Made by a program: the position numbers and the translations under genes. Of a DNA stretch of 64,000 bases, positions 17,470 to 28,230 are shown piece after piece. The stretch comes from Agrobacterium tumefaciens (GTDB lineage: Bacteria > Pseudomonadota > Alphaproteobacteria > Rhizobiales > Rhizobiaceae). The notes under the pieces were generated by a model. The model was not told the origin of the DNA, made no database searches, and was given only the letters and a program-made list of their open reading frames with translations. The stretch covers positions 2,170,001 to 2,234,000 of the forward strand of contig NZ_CP115841.1 of assembly GCF_013318015.2 (NCBI RefSeq), in the 5' to 3' direction. Each line of letters starts with the position of its first letter. The first letter of the stretch is position 1.

Positions 17470-18442
17470 GATCCTGTTCCTTTCCAGAGATATCTTGGCA
17501 GACGATTTCAGCCGCCTGCCGCGCCATAGCCGGCGACAGCAGGAAGCCATGCCGGTGGGCGCCGTTGATGAAGACGGTCCGGCCGTCCTGCGTAACTTTC
17601 GGCAGATTGTCGGGATAGGCGGGGCGCACGCCCGTTCCGGTCTCGATGATTTCCGCTTCGCCGAAGGCCGGATGTACGGCATAGGCGGCGTTCAGAAACT
17701 CCATCATCGAGCGCGCTGAAATGGCTCCGGCATCCTCTGTCTCGATCATCGTCGCCCCCACCATGAAGCGACCCGGCTCACGCGGCACAATGTAAAGCGG
17801 AATGCGCGGATGTAAGAGCCGGACGGCGCGCGACAGGGAAACCTCTGACGTGGCGAGATAGAGCATTTCTCCCCGCACGCCGCGAAGATTGGCAATCTCG
17901 CCCACCGCCGCAGCGCCCGTGCAATCCACCACCCGATCGAACGGCTGCTCATCCACCGGAATACCCATATGAAACCGCACGCCCAAGCCGCAAAGCCGCG
18001 TATGCAGCGATTTGAGCGCAAGGCGCGGATCGAGATGCCCCTCGCCCGGGAAATAAAGCCCGGAGCGGAACCGCCCGGCAAGGTCAGGCTCCAGAGCGGC
18101 GATTTCACCCTCATCCACCCATCGGTACCCTGCGGTTCTGGATGCGAAACGCGAAAGCTCGGCTTTGTCGCGGGCGGGCGCGACGACCAGCGTGCCGTGT
18201 CTGATGACAAGGCCGGGGGTCGCCTCATCCCACCAGTCGAGAGCCGCCTGGCCGAGCATTAGTACCGCCTCGTCCGCACTTTCACGCTCGCACCAGGGCG
18301 CCAGCATTCCGCCCGCGTAAAAGGATGCGCCGCGCGAGGCTTCAGCATTGCGCTCCGAAACCTCCACGGTTGCACCGCGCCGCGCCAGTTCGAAGGCCGC
18401 CGTCAGACCGGCGACCCCCGTTCCCTTGACAAGGACACGCAT
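17438..18442 (-). CDS. thiO: glycine oxidase
   Basis: A 334-residue FAD enzyme that oxidises glycine to dehydroglycine for ThiG. The FAD-binding motif is VLVKGTGVAGLTAAFELARRG at the N-terminus (Lys in place of the usual hydrophobic residue after the first strand), followed by VEVSER. GHLDPRLALKSL and NGAHRHGFLLSPAMA are typical of ThiO. Start chosen at 18442, one base after the thiC stop; the open frame continues upstream only as a shadow inside thiC. Its 3' end overlaps thiS by 32 bp. Confidence 0.95.
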   Translation of the reverse strand: MRVLVKGTGVAGLTAAFELARRGATVEVSERNAEASRGASFYAGGMLAPWCERESADEAVLMLGQAALDWWDEATPGLVIRHGTLVVAPARDKAELSRFASRTAGYRWVDEGEIAALEPDLAGRFRSGLYFPGEGHLDPRLALKSLHTRLCGLGVRFHMGIPVDEQPFDRVVDCTGAAAVGEIANLRGVRGEMLYLATSEVSLSRAVRLLHPRIPLYIVPREPGRFMVGATMIETEDAGAISARSMMEFLNAAYAVHPAFGEAEIIETGTGVRPAYPDNLPKVTQDGRTVFINGAHRHGFLLSPAMARQAAEIVCQDISGKEQDHETSGEWRRA

Positions 18443-18443
18443 G

Positions 18444-20466
<2,023 letters not shown>

Positions 20467-20476
20467 GAATGGACAC

Positions 20477-20505
20477 AAGAGAAAACACCGCCCGACATTT
20501 GTCAA
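20477..20505 (-). promoter_or_regulatory. probable thiC promoter
   Basis: On the minus strand a perfect TTGACA at 20505-20500 is followed after 17 bp by TCTCTT, placing the start of transcription just upstream of the riboswitch. The -10 match is weak. Confidence 0.5.
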
Positions 20506-20586
20506 GGGTGCTGCTGATGGCTGGCAAAGGTGGACGAACAACAAAAGCGCCGTTAGTGGTAATTAACCTAACGGTTTAGGCGAATA

Positions 20587-20610
20587 TTATCGTTTTCAAA
20601 TTAACGATAA
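20587..20610. promoter_or_regulatory. palindromic operator-like site before the carrier-protein operon
   Basis: ttatcgtt and aacgataa are perfect 8-bp arms around an 8-bp A/T-rich centre, 44 bp before the carrier-protein ATG. A smaller inverted repeat cctaa-cggt-ttagg lies just upstream at 20567-20580. The position suits a repressor site controlling the operon; no obvious regulator is adjacent. Confidence 0.5.
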
Positions 20611-20653
20611 GCACAAACCATCCTGATGTTAAATTCATGGGAGATAAGTCGGA

Positions 20654-20905
20654 ATGAATGCGACTATTCGTGAAATACTGGCAAAATTCGGCCAGCTTCC
20701 TACCCCCGTCGATACGATTGAAAACGAAGCAGATCTTTATGCGGCAGGTCTTTCTTCCTTTGCATCGGTGCAATTGATGCTGGGTATCGAGGAAGCTTTC
20801 GATATCGAATTCCCCGACAACCTCTTGAACCGCAAGTCCTTTGCCAGCATCAAGGCCATTGAAGACACCGTTAAGCTCATTCTGGATGGTAAAGAGGCAG
20901 CCTGA
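20654..20905 (+). CDS. acyl/aminoacyl carrier protein
   Basis: An 83-residue four-helix carrier protein. The phosphopantetheine serine is Ser35 in AAGLSSFASVQLM, where fatty-acid ACP has DSL. A carrier of this type next to an amino acid:carrier-protein ligase is the arrangement described for Bradyrhizobium and Agrobacterium, in which the ligase loads glycine or alanine onto the phosphopantetheine arm. The ATG follows gggagataagtcgga. The stop overlaps the next start by one base (TGATG). It is not the housekeeping AcpP, which has a more acidic sequence and lies with fab genes. Confidence 0.93.
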   Translation: MNATIREILAKFGQLPTPVDTIENEADLYAAGLSSFASVQLMLGIEEAFDIEFPDNLLNRKSFASIKAIEDTVKLILDGKEAA

Positions 20906-22086
20906 TGAATGTGACCGTTGCGCCGCAGGATGAAACGCTGTCCGCGCGCGCAAGCCGCGTCGCAGCAATTGCCGCCAAACACGCGGACGAGGTGGACGTC
21001 ACCGGTCGCTTCCCGGAGGAAGCCGTCAAGGCGCTGAGACAAGAGCGCCTTCTCGGGATTCAGGTCCCGTCCTCTCTTGGTGGCGAAGGCGCATCCATAC
21101 AGCAAATCGCCGATATCTGCGCCCGGCTTGGCCAGGCCTGTTCGGCAACCGCGATGATTTTCGCCATGCACCACATCAAGGCATCGAGCCTTGTGGAACA
21201 CGGCGAGACAAGCCCATGGCATGCGGGCTTCATGAGCCGCATCGCAAGCGAACAGCTTCTTCTCGCATCGGCCACGACCGAAGGCGGAATCGGCGGCAAT
21301 CTGCGCAATTCCATCTGCGCGATTGAGGTCGCAGGAGACATCTGCCGGCTGGAGAAGGACGCCACCGTCATTTCCTACGGCAGCAATGCGGATGCCATCC
21401 TCATCACCTCGCGCGCCCACAAGGATGCCGCCCCGGCCGATCAGGTGATGACCGTCTTCCTGAAAGATCAGTACAAGCTCGAGAAGACCCATGTCTGGGA
21501 CACACTCGGCATGCGCGGCACCTGTTCGGACGGTTTCCTGTTCCGCGGCGAGGCGCCGGCGGTGCAGATATTCCCAAAACCCTTTGCGGAAATCGCCGCG
21601 CAATCCATGCTTGCAAGCTCGCATCTTCTGTGGAGCGCCGTGTGGTATGGCATCGCGTCGGATGCGGTGCTGCGCGCGCAATCCTTCGTCAGGACGGCAG
21701 CACGCAAGTCGCCCGGTGTCACACCGCCAGGCGCTATCCACATTGCCGAAATTTCCACCAAATTACAGGTGGTCAAATCCAACGTCATTGCGGGCGTAAA
21801 GGCTTACGAAGACACCAAGAGCGACCCGGACAAGCTGATGTCCATGGCGTTCGCGGTTGCCATGAACAATGTGAAGATCTGTTCTTCGGAAACCATTCTG
21901 GAGATCATCGACCAAGCGATGCTGGTCTGCGGCATCATGGGTTACAAGAACGGCACGCCCTACAGCCTTGGCCGACACCTGCGCGACGCGCATTCCGCGC
22001 GCCTGATGATTTCCAACGACCGTATTCTCGGCAATTCCGCCAATCTCCTGCTGGTTCACAAGCAGGACACCAGCCTCTTGGGATAA
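20905..22086 (+). CDS. acyl-CoA-dehydrogenase-like flavoprotein
   Basis: A 393-residue member of the acyl-CoA dehydrogenase fold: N-terminal helical domain, central beta domain with [11 protein letters not shown] and [15 protein letters not shown], and C-terminal helices ending in [19 protein letters not shown]. The catalytic Glu of medium-chain enzymes is not seen at the expected C-terminal place (ISNDRIL here), so it may use another base or act as a flavin monooxygenase. In pyrrole biosynthesis related enzymes oxidise prolyl-S-carrier protein, so oxidation of an aminoacyl thioester on the carrier encoded just upstream is a sensible inference. Translationally coupled to the carrier gene. Confidence 0.88.
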   Translation: MNVTVAPQDETLSARASRVAAIAAKHADEVDVTGRFPEEAVKALRQERLLGIQVPSSLGGEGASIQQIADICARLGQACSATAMIFAMHHIKASSLVEHGETSPWHAGFMSRIASEQLLLASATTEGGIGGNLRNSICAIEVAGDICRLEKDATVISYGSNADAILITSRAHKDAAPADQVMTVFLKDQYKLEKTHVWDTLGMRGTCSDGFLFRGEAPAVQIFPKPFAEIAAQSMLASSHLLWSAVWYGIASDAVLRAQSFVRTAARKSPGVTPPGAIHIAEISTKLQVVKSNVIAGVKAYEDTKSDPDKLMSMAFAVAMNNVKICSSETILEIIDQAMLVCGIMGYKNGTPYSLGRHLRDAHSARLMISNDRILGNSANLLLVHKQDTSLLG

Positions 22087-22090
22087 GACC

Positions 22091-22999
22091 ATGGATATGC
22101 AAACATCGTTTCTCGATCGACTGTTCGAAGAAGGCCTGCTGATTGAAACGGGTGTCGATGGTCTTTACGGACGCAGCGGCCAGTTCGAGGATGTCATTGC
22201 CGCATTCGAACGCCTGATCGACCGCACCGGCGGCCCGGACAGTGCAGAGGCGATCCGCTTCCCGCCCGGCATCAACCGCGCCTATTTCGAAAAGAGCGGT
22301 TACATGAAAAGCTTCCCGCAGCTTGCGGGCACGGTGCATTCCTTCTGCGGTTGCGAACTTGACCATGTCAGCCTTCTCAAATCCATGGATGAGGGCGGCG
22401 ACTGGACAAAGGACCAGAAAGCAACCGATATCGTGCTGACGCCGGCCGCTTGCTACCCTCTTTATCCGACCATCGCCAAGCGCGGCGCATTGCCTTCCGG
22501 CGGCGGTCTCTACGACATCCAGTCCTATTGTTTCCGCCATGAGCCCTCCAAGGACCCGGCACGTCAGCAGCTTTTCCGCATGCGGGAATATGTGCGCATG
22601 GGCACGGAGAGCGATGTGACCGAATTCCGCCAGACATGGATGGATCGCGGCGTGGCGATGATGGAAGCCGTGGGCCTTGAAGTGACCATCGACGTGGCCA
22701 ACGATCCCTTCTTCGGCCGCGCCGGCAAAATGCTCGCCAACAACCAGCGCGACCAGAACCTGAAATTCGAACTGTTGATCCCCGTCACATCCGCCACCAA
22801 CCCGACGGCCTGCATGAGCTTCAATTACCATCAGGACGCCTTTGGCCAGAAATGGGGATTGAACCTCGACAATGGTGATGTGGCTCACACTGCCTGCGTC
22901 GGTTTCGGCCTTGAGCGCATTGCGCTGGCACTTTTTGCGCATCACGGACTGGATGTAAAAACATGGCCCGAAAAGGCCTTGAAAACACTCTGGGGCTAA
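22091..22999 (+). CDS. amino acid:[carrier protein] ligase (class II aaRS-like)
   Basis: A 302-residue homologue of the catalytic core of atypical archaeal seryl-tRNA synthetase, without a tRNA-binding arm. These enzymes activate a small amino acid with ATP and transfer it to the phosphopantetheine of a carrier protein, not to tRNA; characterised members come from Bradyrhizobium and Agrobacterium. Zinc ligands are conserved as C121 (TPAACYPLY), E166 (RMREYV) and C269 ([11 protein letters not shown]). Motif 2 is [11 protein letters not shown]...RMREY and motif 3 [11 protein letters not shown]. Gly or Ala is the likely substrate. It follows the flavoprotein by 4 bp and precedes the DUF1839 gene by 6 bp. 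Confidence 0.95.
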   Translation: MDMQTSFLDRLFEEGLLIETGVDGLYGRSGQFEDVIAAFERLIDRTGGPDSAEAIRFPPGINRAYFEKSGYMKSFPQLAGTVHSFCGCELDHVSLLKSMDEGGDWTKDQKATDIVLTPAACYPLYPTIAKRGALPSGGGLYDIQSYCFRHEPSKDPARQQLFRMREYVRMGTESDVTEFRQTWMDRGVAMMEAVGLEVTIDVANDPFFGRAGKMLANNQRDQNLKFELLIPVTSATNPTACMSFNYHQDAFGQKWGLNLDNGDVAHTACVGFGLERIALALFAHHGLDVKTWPEKALKTLWG

Positions 23000-23005
23000 C
23001 CATTC

Positions 23006-23989
23006 ATGCGGCAGATTTTCCCCGGTCTCGATCCCAAAAACTATGTGCAGCACCCGCTTCATTCGTCGGAAAGACTGTGGCCGGAGACCAATTGCTACAT
23101 CGATTTGTGGATCGAGGTGCTGGCCTCGAAAGGGTTGCCGCCTGAGGCCATGTTCGGCTTCACACTGACGCAGGATTTCGAAGGCGACCAGTTCACCTTC
23201 TTCAAAGTGCCGCTGGAAGATCTGGAAGCACTTTATGGCGTTCGCGCCACCGAACTTGCGATCTTCGACCGGGTGGAAAACCATATCGAAGCGCAGCTGG
23301 AGCGCGGTCGCATCTGCCTGATCGAGATGGACAGCTTCTATATGCCCGATACCCACGGGGTGGGCTACCGGAAGGAACATGGCAAGACCACCATCGCCAT
23401 CAACCGGATGGACCTCGCAAACCGGGAACTCGATTATTTCCACAATGCCGGCTTTTTCCACCTGTCGGGCGAAGATTTCGATGGCCTGTTCCAGCATCAC
23501 CTGTCAGAGAGCGAGCCGCCCTTTCTGCCTTATACGGAATTTGCGAAATTCGCAGACAGCAACCCTTCGCCGGCGCATATCCGCAAAACGGCCGAACGGC
23601 TGCTGAAGTTTCATTTTTCACGGCGACCATCCGACAATCCGGTCAGGTCTTTTGCAGCCGTGTTTCCGGCTCAGGTCGAGAAGGTGGCAGACCGTCCGTT
23701 CGGCTTTTTCCACAAATATGCCTTCAATACGCTGCGCCAGCTCGGCGCCAATTTCGAACTGGCGGCGAGCCACCTCGAATGGCTGGACAAGAGCAAATTT
23801 GCTGAAGCGAGAGACCACGCGCTGCGCATATCCGAGGTCGCCAAGACCGTGCAGTTCCAGCTAGCTCGGGCCGTCACACGCCGTAAATTCGACGCGCTCG
23901 CCTCGGTGCTCGATCCGGCTGCGGAAGCATGGGATGGTGTGATGGAAGCCCTTGCGGCGAAATTGTCGAACACCAGCGAGGCCGCGTGA
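23006..23989 (+). CDS. DUF1839 protein, possible cysteine aminoacyltransferase
   Basis: A 327-residue protein of unknown function, DUF1839 type by recollection. Near the N-terminus TNCYIDLW places Cys30 at a strand/helix turn; EMDSFYMPD holds Asp109 and YRKEHGKTTIAI holds His125. This Cys ... D-x-(Y/F)-Y-(L/M)-P ... His pattern resembles the N-terminal domain of BtrH, which moves an aminoacyl group from a carrier protein to an aminoglycoside in butirosin synthesis. I therefore infer that it transfers the amino acid from the carrier to a final acceptor. The C-terminal half is helical and may bind the carrier. Its stop overlaps the next start (GTGA). Confidence 0.8.
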   Translation: MRQIFPGLDPKNYVQHPLHSSERLWPETNCYIDLWIEVLASKGLPPEAMFGFTLTQDFEGDQFTFFKVPLEDLEALYGVRATELAIFDRVENHIEAQLERGRICLIEMDSFYMPDTHGVGYRKEHGKTTIAINRMDLANRELDYFHNAGFFHLSGEDFDGLFQHHLSESEPPFLPYTEFAKFADSNPSPAHIRKTAERLLKFHFSRRPSDNPVRSFAAVFPAQVEKVADRPFGFFHKYAFNTLRQLGANFELAASHLEWLDKSKFAEARDHALRISEVAKTVQFQLARAVTRRKFDALASVLDPAAEAWDGVMEALAAKLSNTSEAA

Positions 23990-26442
23990 GGACTTATCTT
24001 CCGCGCGAAAGCGAAAAATTGCTGAGTGAAGGCTGGACGCTGACGCTGACGTCCGCCAATGCCTGCGAAACGCCCTCGGAAATTCCCGCAACCCTTGAAA
24101 GCTTTCACGTATCCGTTCCCGGAACAGTGGCGCAAGCTCTGGAATTGGCCGGAAAATTTGATCGTTTCAATCCGACACCATTGAACGACAGGGATGCCTG
24201 GTACCGTCTGACGATGATTTCCGATGTGCGGGAGCGGGCGATCCTGCGCTTCGACGGCCTGTCGACGATTGCAGAAATCTTCCTCAACGGCGAACTGATC
24301 GCCGCCAGCCAGAGCATGTTCGAAAGGCTGGAAGTGCCGGTTGAACTGACGGGCGCGGCCGAACTTTCGATCTGCTTCCGGGCACTTTCGCCAAGGCTCG
24401 AAAAGACCGGTCCCCGCGCCCGCTGGCGTCCGCAGATGATGAACACCCAAGGTCTGCGGCTTATCCGCACCACGGCGCTCGGATATATGCCAGGCTGGTG
24501 CCCGGAAATCCATGCCGCCGGACCATGGCGACCGATCAGCCTTGTAAGACAGGCAGGCGTGCGTTGCACAGTCCGGTCCTCGCTCGACGAAACCGGGACG
24601 GGAACGGTCAACATCGCCCTGGAGGCGAACCACGACATTCCATCCGCACGGCTCACCTGCGCCGGTTACAGCACCGATCTTTCCAGAGGTGAAAACGGCG
24701 AATTCTTGGGCGAACTCCGGATACCCGATGTCGAGACTTGGTGGCCGCATACCCACGGCAGACCGGCGCTTCATGAAGTCGTTCTGGAACTGGATGGTAA
24801 GCAACACAGGCTCGGGCGCACCGGCTTCAGGCGCGTGGAGGTGGATTACGGCGAAGACGGAAACGGTTTCGGCATCCAGATAAACGGGCACCCCGTTTTC
24901 TGCCGGGGCGCAGTCTGGACGACCGCCGACATCGTGCGCCTGCCGGGAACAAGACCGAACTATGAGCCTTGGCTTCGAAAAGCTGCCGAAGCCGGTATGA
25001 ACATGATCCGCATCGGCGGCACGATGGCCTATGAAACGCCGGAGTTCTTCACGCTGTGCGATGAACTCGGCATCATGGTTTGGCAGGACGCCATGCTTGC
25101 CAATTTTGATTATCCAGCAAAGGATGAGGCGCTCAGCCAGCACATCGTTACGGAAGTCTCGCAGTTCCTCGAGGCGACCGCCCTTTCCCCTTCGCTGATC
25201 GTTTTTTGCGGTGGTAGCGAAATGTACCAGCAGGGCGCGATGCTCGGTCTGCCGGAACAGATATGGAAGGGAACGCTCACCGAGACAATTTTGCCCGAAG
25301 TCCTGACCGAAAAACGGCCGGACGCGGCCTATGTGGCGAATTCCCCTTCAGGCGGCGCATTGCCCTTCTTTCCCAATGCGGGAGTTGGTCATTATTACGG
25401 TGTGGGCGCCTATTGCCGTCCGCTGGAAGATGCCCGCCGGGCCAATGTCCGCTTTGCTGCAGAGTGCCTGGCCTTCGCCAATATTCCCGAACAGGAAACG
25501 CTGGACAGACATCTTCCCGCCCTGGCGGTGCATGATCCGCGCTGGAAGGCACGCACGCCACGCGATCGCGGCGCTTCCTGGGATTTTGAGGATATTCGCG
25601 ACCATTATCTGAAACTGCTTTACGACGTTGAGCCGGACGTGCTGCGTCGGGAGGATGGCGGCCTCTATCTCGACATGTCTCGTGCCGTCACTACCGAGGT
25701 CATGGAAGCAACCTTCGCCGAATGGCGTCGCGACGCGTCCCCTTGCCGGGGCGCCCTGGTCTGGACCTTGCAGGATCTCGTTCCCGGCGCTGGCTGGGGT
25801 ATCATCGATGCCACCGGCAGACCAAAATCCGTCTGGCATGCGTTGAAAAGAGCGTTTCGTCCCATCCAGGTCAGCCTTTCCGATGAAGGCACCAACGGGC
25901 TGGACATTCATGTCATCAACGAAACCGGCGACAACCTTGACGCCATGCTGGAACTGACCTGCCTGCGCGATGGCACGCAACCTGTCGTCCATGCCAAACG
26001 GCCGCTCACGCTCTCGCCGCGACAGAGCCAGACCATCGCCGCAACCGATTTGTTCGGCGCCTTTTTCGATACGACCTATGCCTATCGTTTCGGCCCGCCC
26101 TCCCATGATGTGACGGTAGCCCGGCTCCGCGATGTCGCGACCGGATCTGTCATCGCCGACGCATTCCATTTTCCTCTCGGTCGGAAAAAAGCACTGCACG
26201 CCGCCAAACTTCAGGTGGGGGTGAGCGAGGCGAACGGCATCTGGTCGCTCGAAATCGGCACGGACCGGCTGGCGCAATCCGTCCATATCACGGCGCAAGA
26301 TTACCGCGCCTCGGAAAGCTGGTTCCATCTCGCACCCGGTGAAACCAGAAAAATCGACCTTATGCCGGAGACAGCAACATCCGAAACGCCCCCTTCCGGC
26401 GATGTCGTCTCGCTAGGCTCCAGCCGGCGATTTTCCTTTTAG
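23986..26442 (+). CDS. glycoside hydrolase family 2 protein (beta-mannosidase-like)
   Basis: An 818-residue GH2-type protein with sugar-binding jelly-roll (residues about 10-180), immunoglobulin-like and TIM-barrel domains, then a C-terminal beta domain. The acid/base Glu is probably E412 in FCGGSEMYQQG, where beta-mannosidases have a WCGNNE-like sequence, and the nucleophile E493 in RFAAECLAF. No signal peptide, so it acts in the cytoplasm. The GTG start overlaps the DUF1839 stop and the frame has no better start. Its place at the end of the carrier-protein operon suggests that the final product carries, or is released from, a sugar. It overlaps the end of the convergent hydrolase gene by 30 bp. 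Confidence 0.85.
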   Translation: MRTYLPRESEKLLSEGWTLTLTSANACETPSEIPATLESFHVSVPGTVAQALELAGKFDRFNPTPLNDRDAWYRLTMISDVRERAILRFDGLSTIAEIFLNGELIAASQSMFERLEVPVELTGAAELSICFRALSPRLEKTGPRARWRPQMMNTQGLRLIRTTALGYMPGWCPEIHAAGPWRPISLVRQAGVRCTVRSSLDETGTGTVNIALEANHDIPSARLTCAGYSTDLSRGENGEFLGELRIPDVETWWPHTHGRPALHEVVLELDGKQHRLGRTGFRRVEVDYGEDGNGFGIQINGHPVFCRGAVWTTADIVRLPGTRPNYEPWLRKAAEAGMNMIRIGGTMAYETPEFFTLCDELGIMVWQDAMLANFDYPAKDEALSQHIVTEVSQFLEATALSPSLIVFCGGSEMYQQGAMLGLPEQIWKGTLTETILPEVLTEKRPDAAYVANSPSGGALPFFPNAGVGHYYGVGAYCRPLEDARRANVRFAAECLAFANIPEQETLDRHLPALAVHDPRWKARTPRDRGASWDFEDIRDHYLKLLYDVEPDVLRREDGGLYLDMSRAVTTEVMEATFAEWRRDASPCRGALVWTLQDLVPGAGWGIIDATGRPKSVWHALKRAFRPIQVSLSDEGTNGLDIHVINETGDNLDAMLELTCLRDGTQPVVHAKRPLTLSPRQSQTIAATDLFGAFFDTTYAYRFGPPSHDVTVARLRDVATGSVIADAFHFPLGRKKALHAAKLQVGVSEANGIWSLEIGTDRLAQSVHITAQDYRASESWFHLAPGETRKIDLMPETATSETPPSGDVVSLGSSRRFSF

Positions 26443-28230
26443 AGCCATCAGCTTCACCGCATCGATGTAGGCTTTTCTGGCCTCAGGCGTTGAAAGATTA
26501 TGGTCGGCGTCAGGAATAATCGTCAGCGACACATTCCGATAGGCCGACAGGCCCCTGCCATCGGCGTTGAAATAATACCGGAAATGCTCAAGCCCGTCGT
26601 CATTGTCACTGTAAAGCAGGCTGATGGACACATCCCTTGTCTTGAGCTTGTCGAAAGCACCGTAGACGGCACGCCCTTCCTCGCTCCCCCGGCGGGAAAG
26701 CCTTGCCGTTTTTATCGAAAGCTTCTTGAGCGTCGCCTTGGCGATATTGCGACCAGCGCTCACCACATCGACATCGCCGCTGACGAGACGCTTGAACGTA
26801 GCGCCCTGGCGAAAACGCTGGCTGTATTCCCCAAAGGACCGTGGCGGTTTGTGCAGCGCTTCATCGACCGAGCGGCCTTTCCGCCAGTGGAACACAACCG
26901 GATTAACCGCAACCACCCCGCTGATCCGGTCATCGGCAAGCGCGCCATTGAAGGCGAGGTAGGCGCCACTGCAGCGCCCAGCAGCAACGACGGGTCCTTT
27001 GCCACGCCGACTGAGAAAATCGAGCGCAGCGGCCACGTCGTCATTCTGCGCCGCATCGTAAAGAACCTGATCGGGCGCGTTTTTGACCGGGGGGCTGTCG
27101 GCAATATTGGCCGCGTCGAACCGCAGCGAAGCGATACCCTCCCGTGCGAGCAAACGGGCCGTTTGCACGGAAAGCCTGCCCCAACCCGCATGCCGGTCGT
27201 AGGCCGCGCCGAGCAGAAGGACCGAGGATACCGCCGGCCGATCGTCAGGCTCGCAAAAAACACCGAAAAGCCGGCCGGCTTCGCCAAATTGCACCGGCTG
27301 TTCCAGAAAACCGCGACCGCGCTGCGGAGCGTTGACGATGATATCCTCCTGCGGACCCGCCGCATCCGCGGCATGAGTTTGGGACAGGACCCAATCCCGA
27401 AGCCGCTTCACCACATCGCCGGGTATTTTCGAGAGTGTGGGACTGGATACGAGATCGTCATATCCCTCAAATTCCGCCTCCCCCACCTCGGCACCAATCG
27501 CGGCGAGTTGTTTGGCAAAATCGCTGTCGCTCGCCCGGCCCGGTCTCGACAGCACCAGAATGCTGCGCGCAGGAGCAGTATCCAGCTTTGCAAGATTGAC
27601 CTTCTTGACAGCATCAGCAACACCCACCGGCATGGCCATGCCTGCAATTGCCCCCGCCTCCGCCATGCGCTGCCCGGGACGAAGACCAAGGCCATCGTCA
27701 ATCATGGACGACCACATCGCCAATTCGCGAAGATAGCTCCGGCCGGAGACGACGGGCGCGAGAAGCGCCATGGAATCGACGGCCGCCGCATCGGCGAGCG
27801 CCTGTATGGCGATCAGACAGCCGAGACCCTGAGCGATGACGACCACCCTGGAACAGCCGGAAAGACTTTTTAGATAATCGAGCGCCGCTCGCGTGTCGGA
27901 AAGCCAATCCGCCGCACGGTCGACATCCTCCGGATCGAGCGCATCCGCGGCGCCATGATAGTCGAACCGCAGGCTGGCGACGCCGGCCGCCGCCAGTCGT
28001 TCAGCCACAACCCGCTGAAACTTGCGAGTGCACAGTTCCTCCATGCCCCAGGGGCTGACGAAAAGAACCGCATGATCCTGTTTGACCTCTTTGCGCGCCG
28101 GGTGAAAAACACCCGTGCATCCTTGAAAAGAAACCGGATGTGCGATCGACCCATCGGATGCAATGCCCGAAAGCGACAACATGTCAGGGGACGGTTCACC
28201 GCTTGCACGCTCTGAAATATCTATCGCCAT
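26413..28230 (-). CDS. tandem alpha/beta-hydrolase, first domain without nucleophile
   Basis: A 605-residue protein with two alpha/beta-hydrolase domains in a row. Both show the strand-turn SLRFD (residues 87-91 and 368-372). In domain 1 the nucleophile elbow reads AQGLG, with Gly135 where Ser should stand; in domain 2 it reads GRCSG, with Cys420 as possible nucleophile. A late PDADHNLSTPEA supplies the His of a triad. So domain 1 looks inactive and domain 2 could be a cysteine hydrolase or acyltransferase. Start 28230 is preferred (ATG after aagg) to a GTG at 28245. It converges on, and overlaps, the GH2 gene by 30 bp. Confidence 0.85.
   Translation of the reverse strand: MAIDISERASGEPSPDMLSLSGIASDGSIAHPVSFQGCTGVFHPARKEVKQDHAVLFVSPWGMEELCTRKFQRVVAERLAAAGVASLRFDYHGAADALDPEDVDRAADWLSDTRAALDYLKSLSGCSRVVVIAQGLGCLIAIQALADAAAVDSMALLAPVVSGRSYLRELAMWSSMIDDGLGLRPGQRMAEAGAIAGMAMPVGVADAVKKVNLAKLDTAPARSILVLSRPGRASDSDFAKQLAAIGAEVGEAEFEGYDDLVSSPTLSKIPGDVVKRLRDWVLSQTHAADAAGPQEDIIVNAPQRGRGFLEQPVQFGEAGRLFGVFCEPDDRPAVSSVLLLGAAYDRHAGWGRLSVQTARLLAREGIASLRFDAANIADSPPVKNAPDQVLYDAAQNDDVAAALDFLSRRGKGPVVAAGRCSGAYLAFNGALADDRISGVVAVNPVVFHWRKGRSVDEALHKPPRSFGEYSQRFRQGATFKRLVSGDVDVVSAGRNIAKATLKKLSIKTARLSRRGSEEGRAVYGAFDKLKTRDVSISLLYSDNDDGLEHFRYYFNADGRGLSAYRNVSLTIIPDADHNLSTPEARKAYIDAVKLMALKGKSPAGA

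Noticed and set aside
21935..23500. 521-residue minus-strand frame opposite the flavoprotein, ligase and DUF1839 genes
   Set aside because: Crosses three coupled plus-strand genes and shows no domain.
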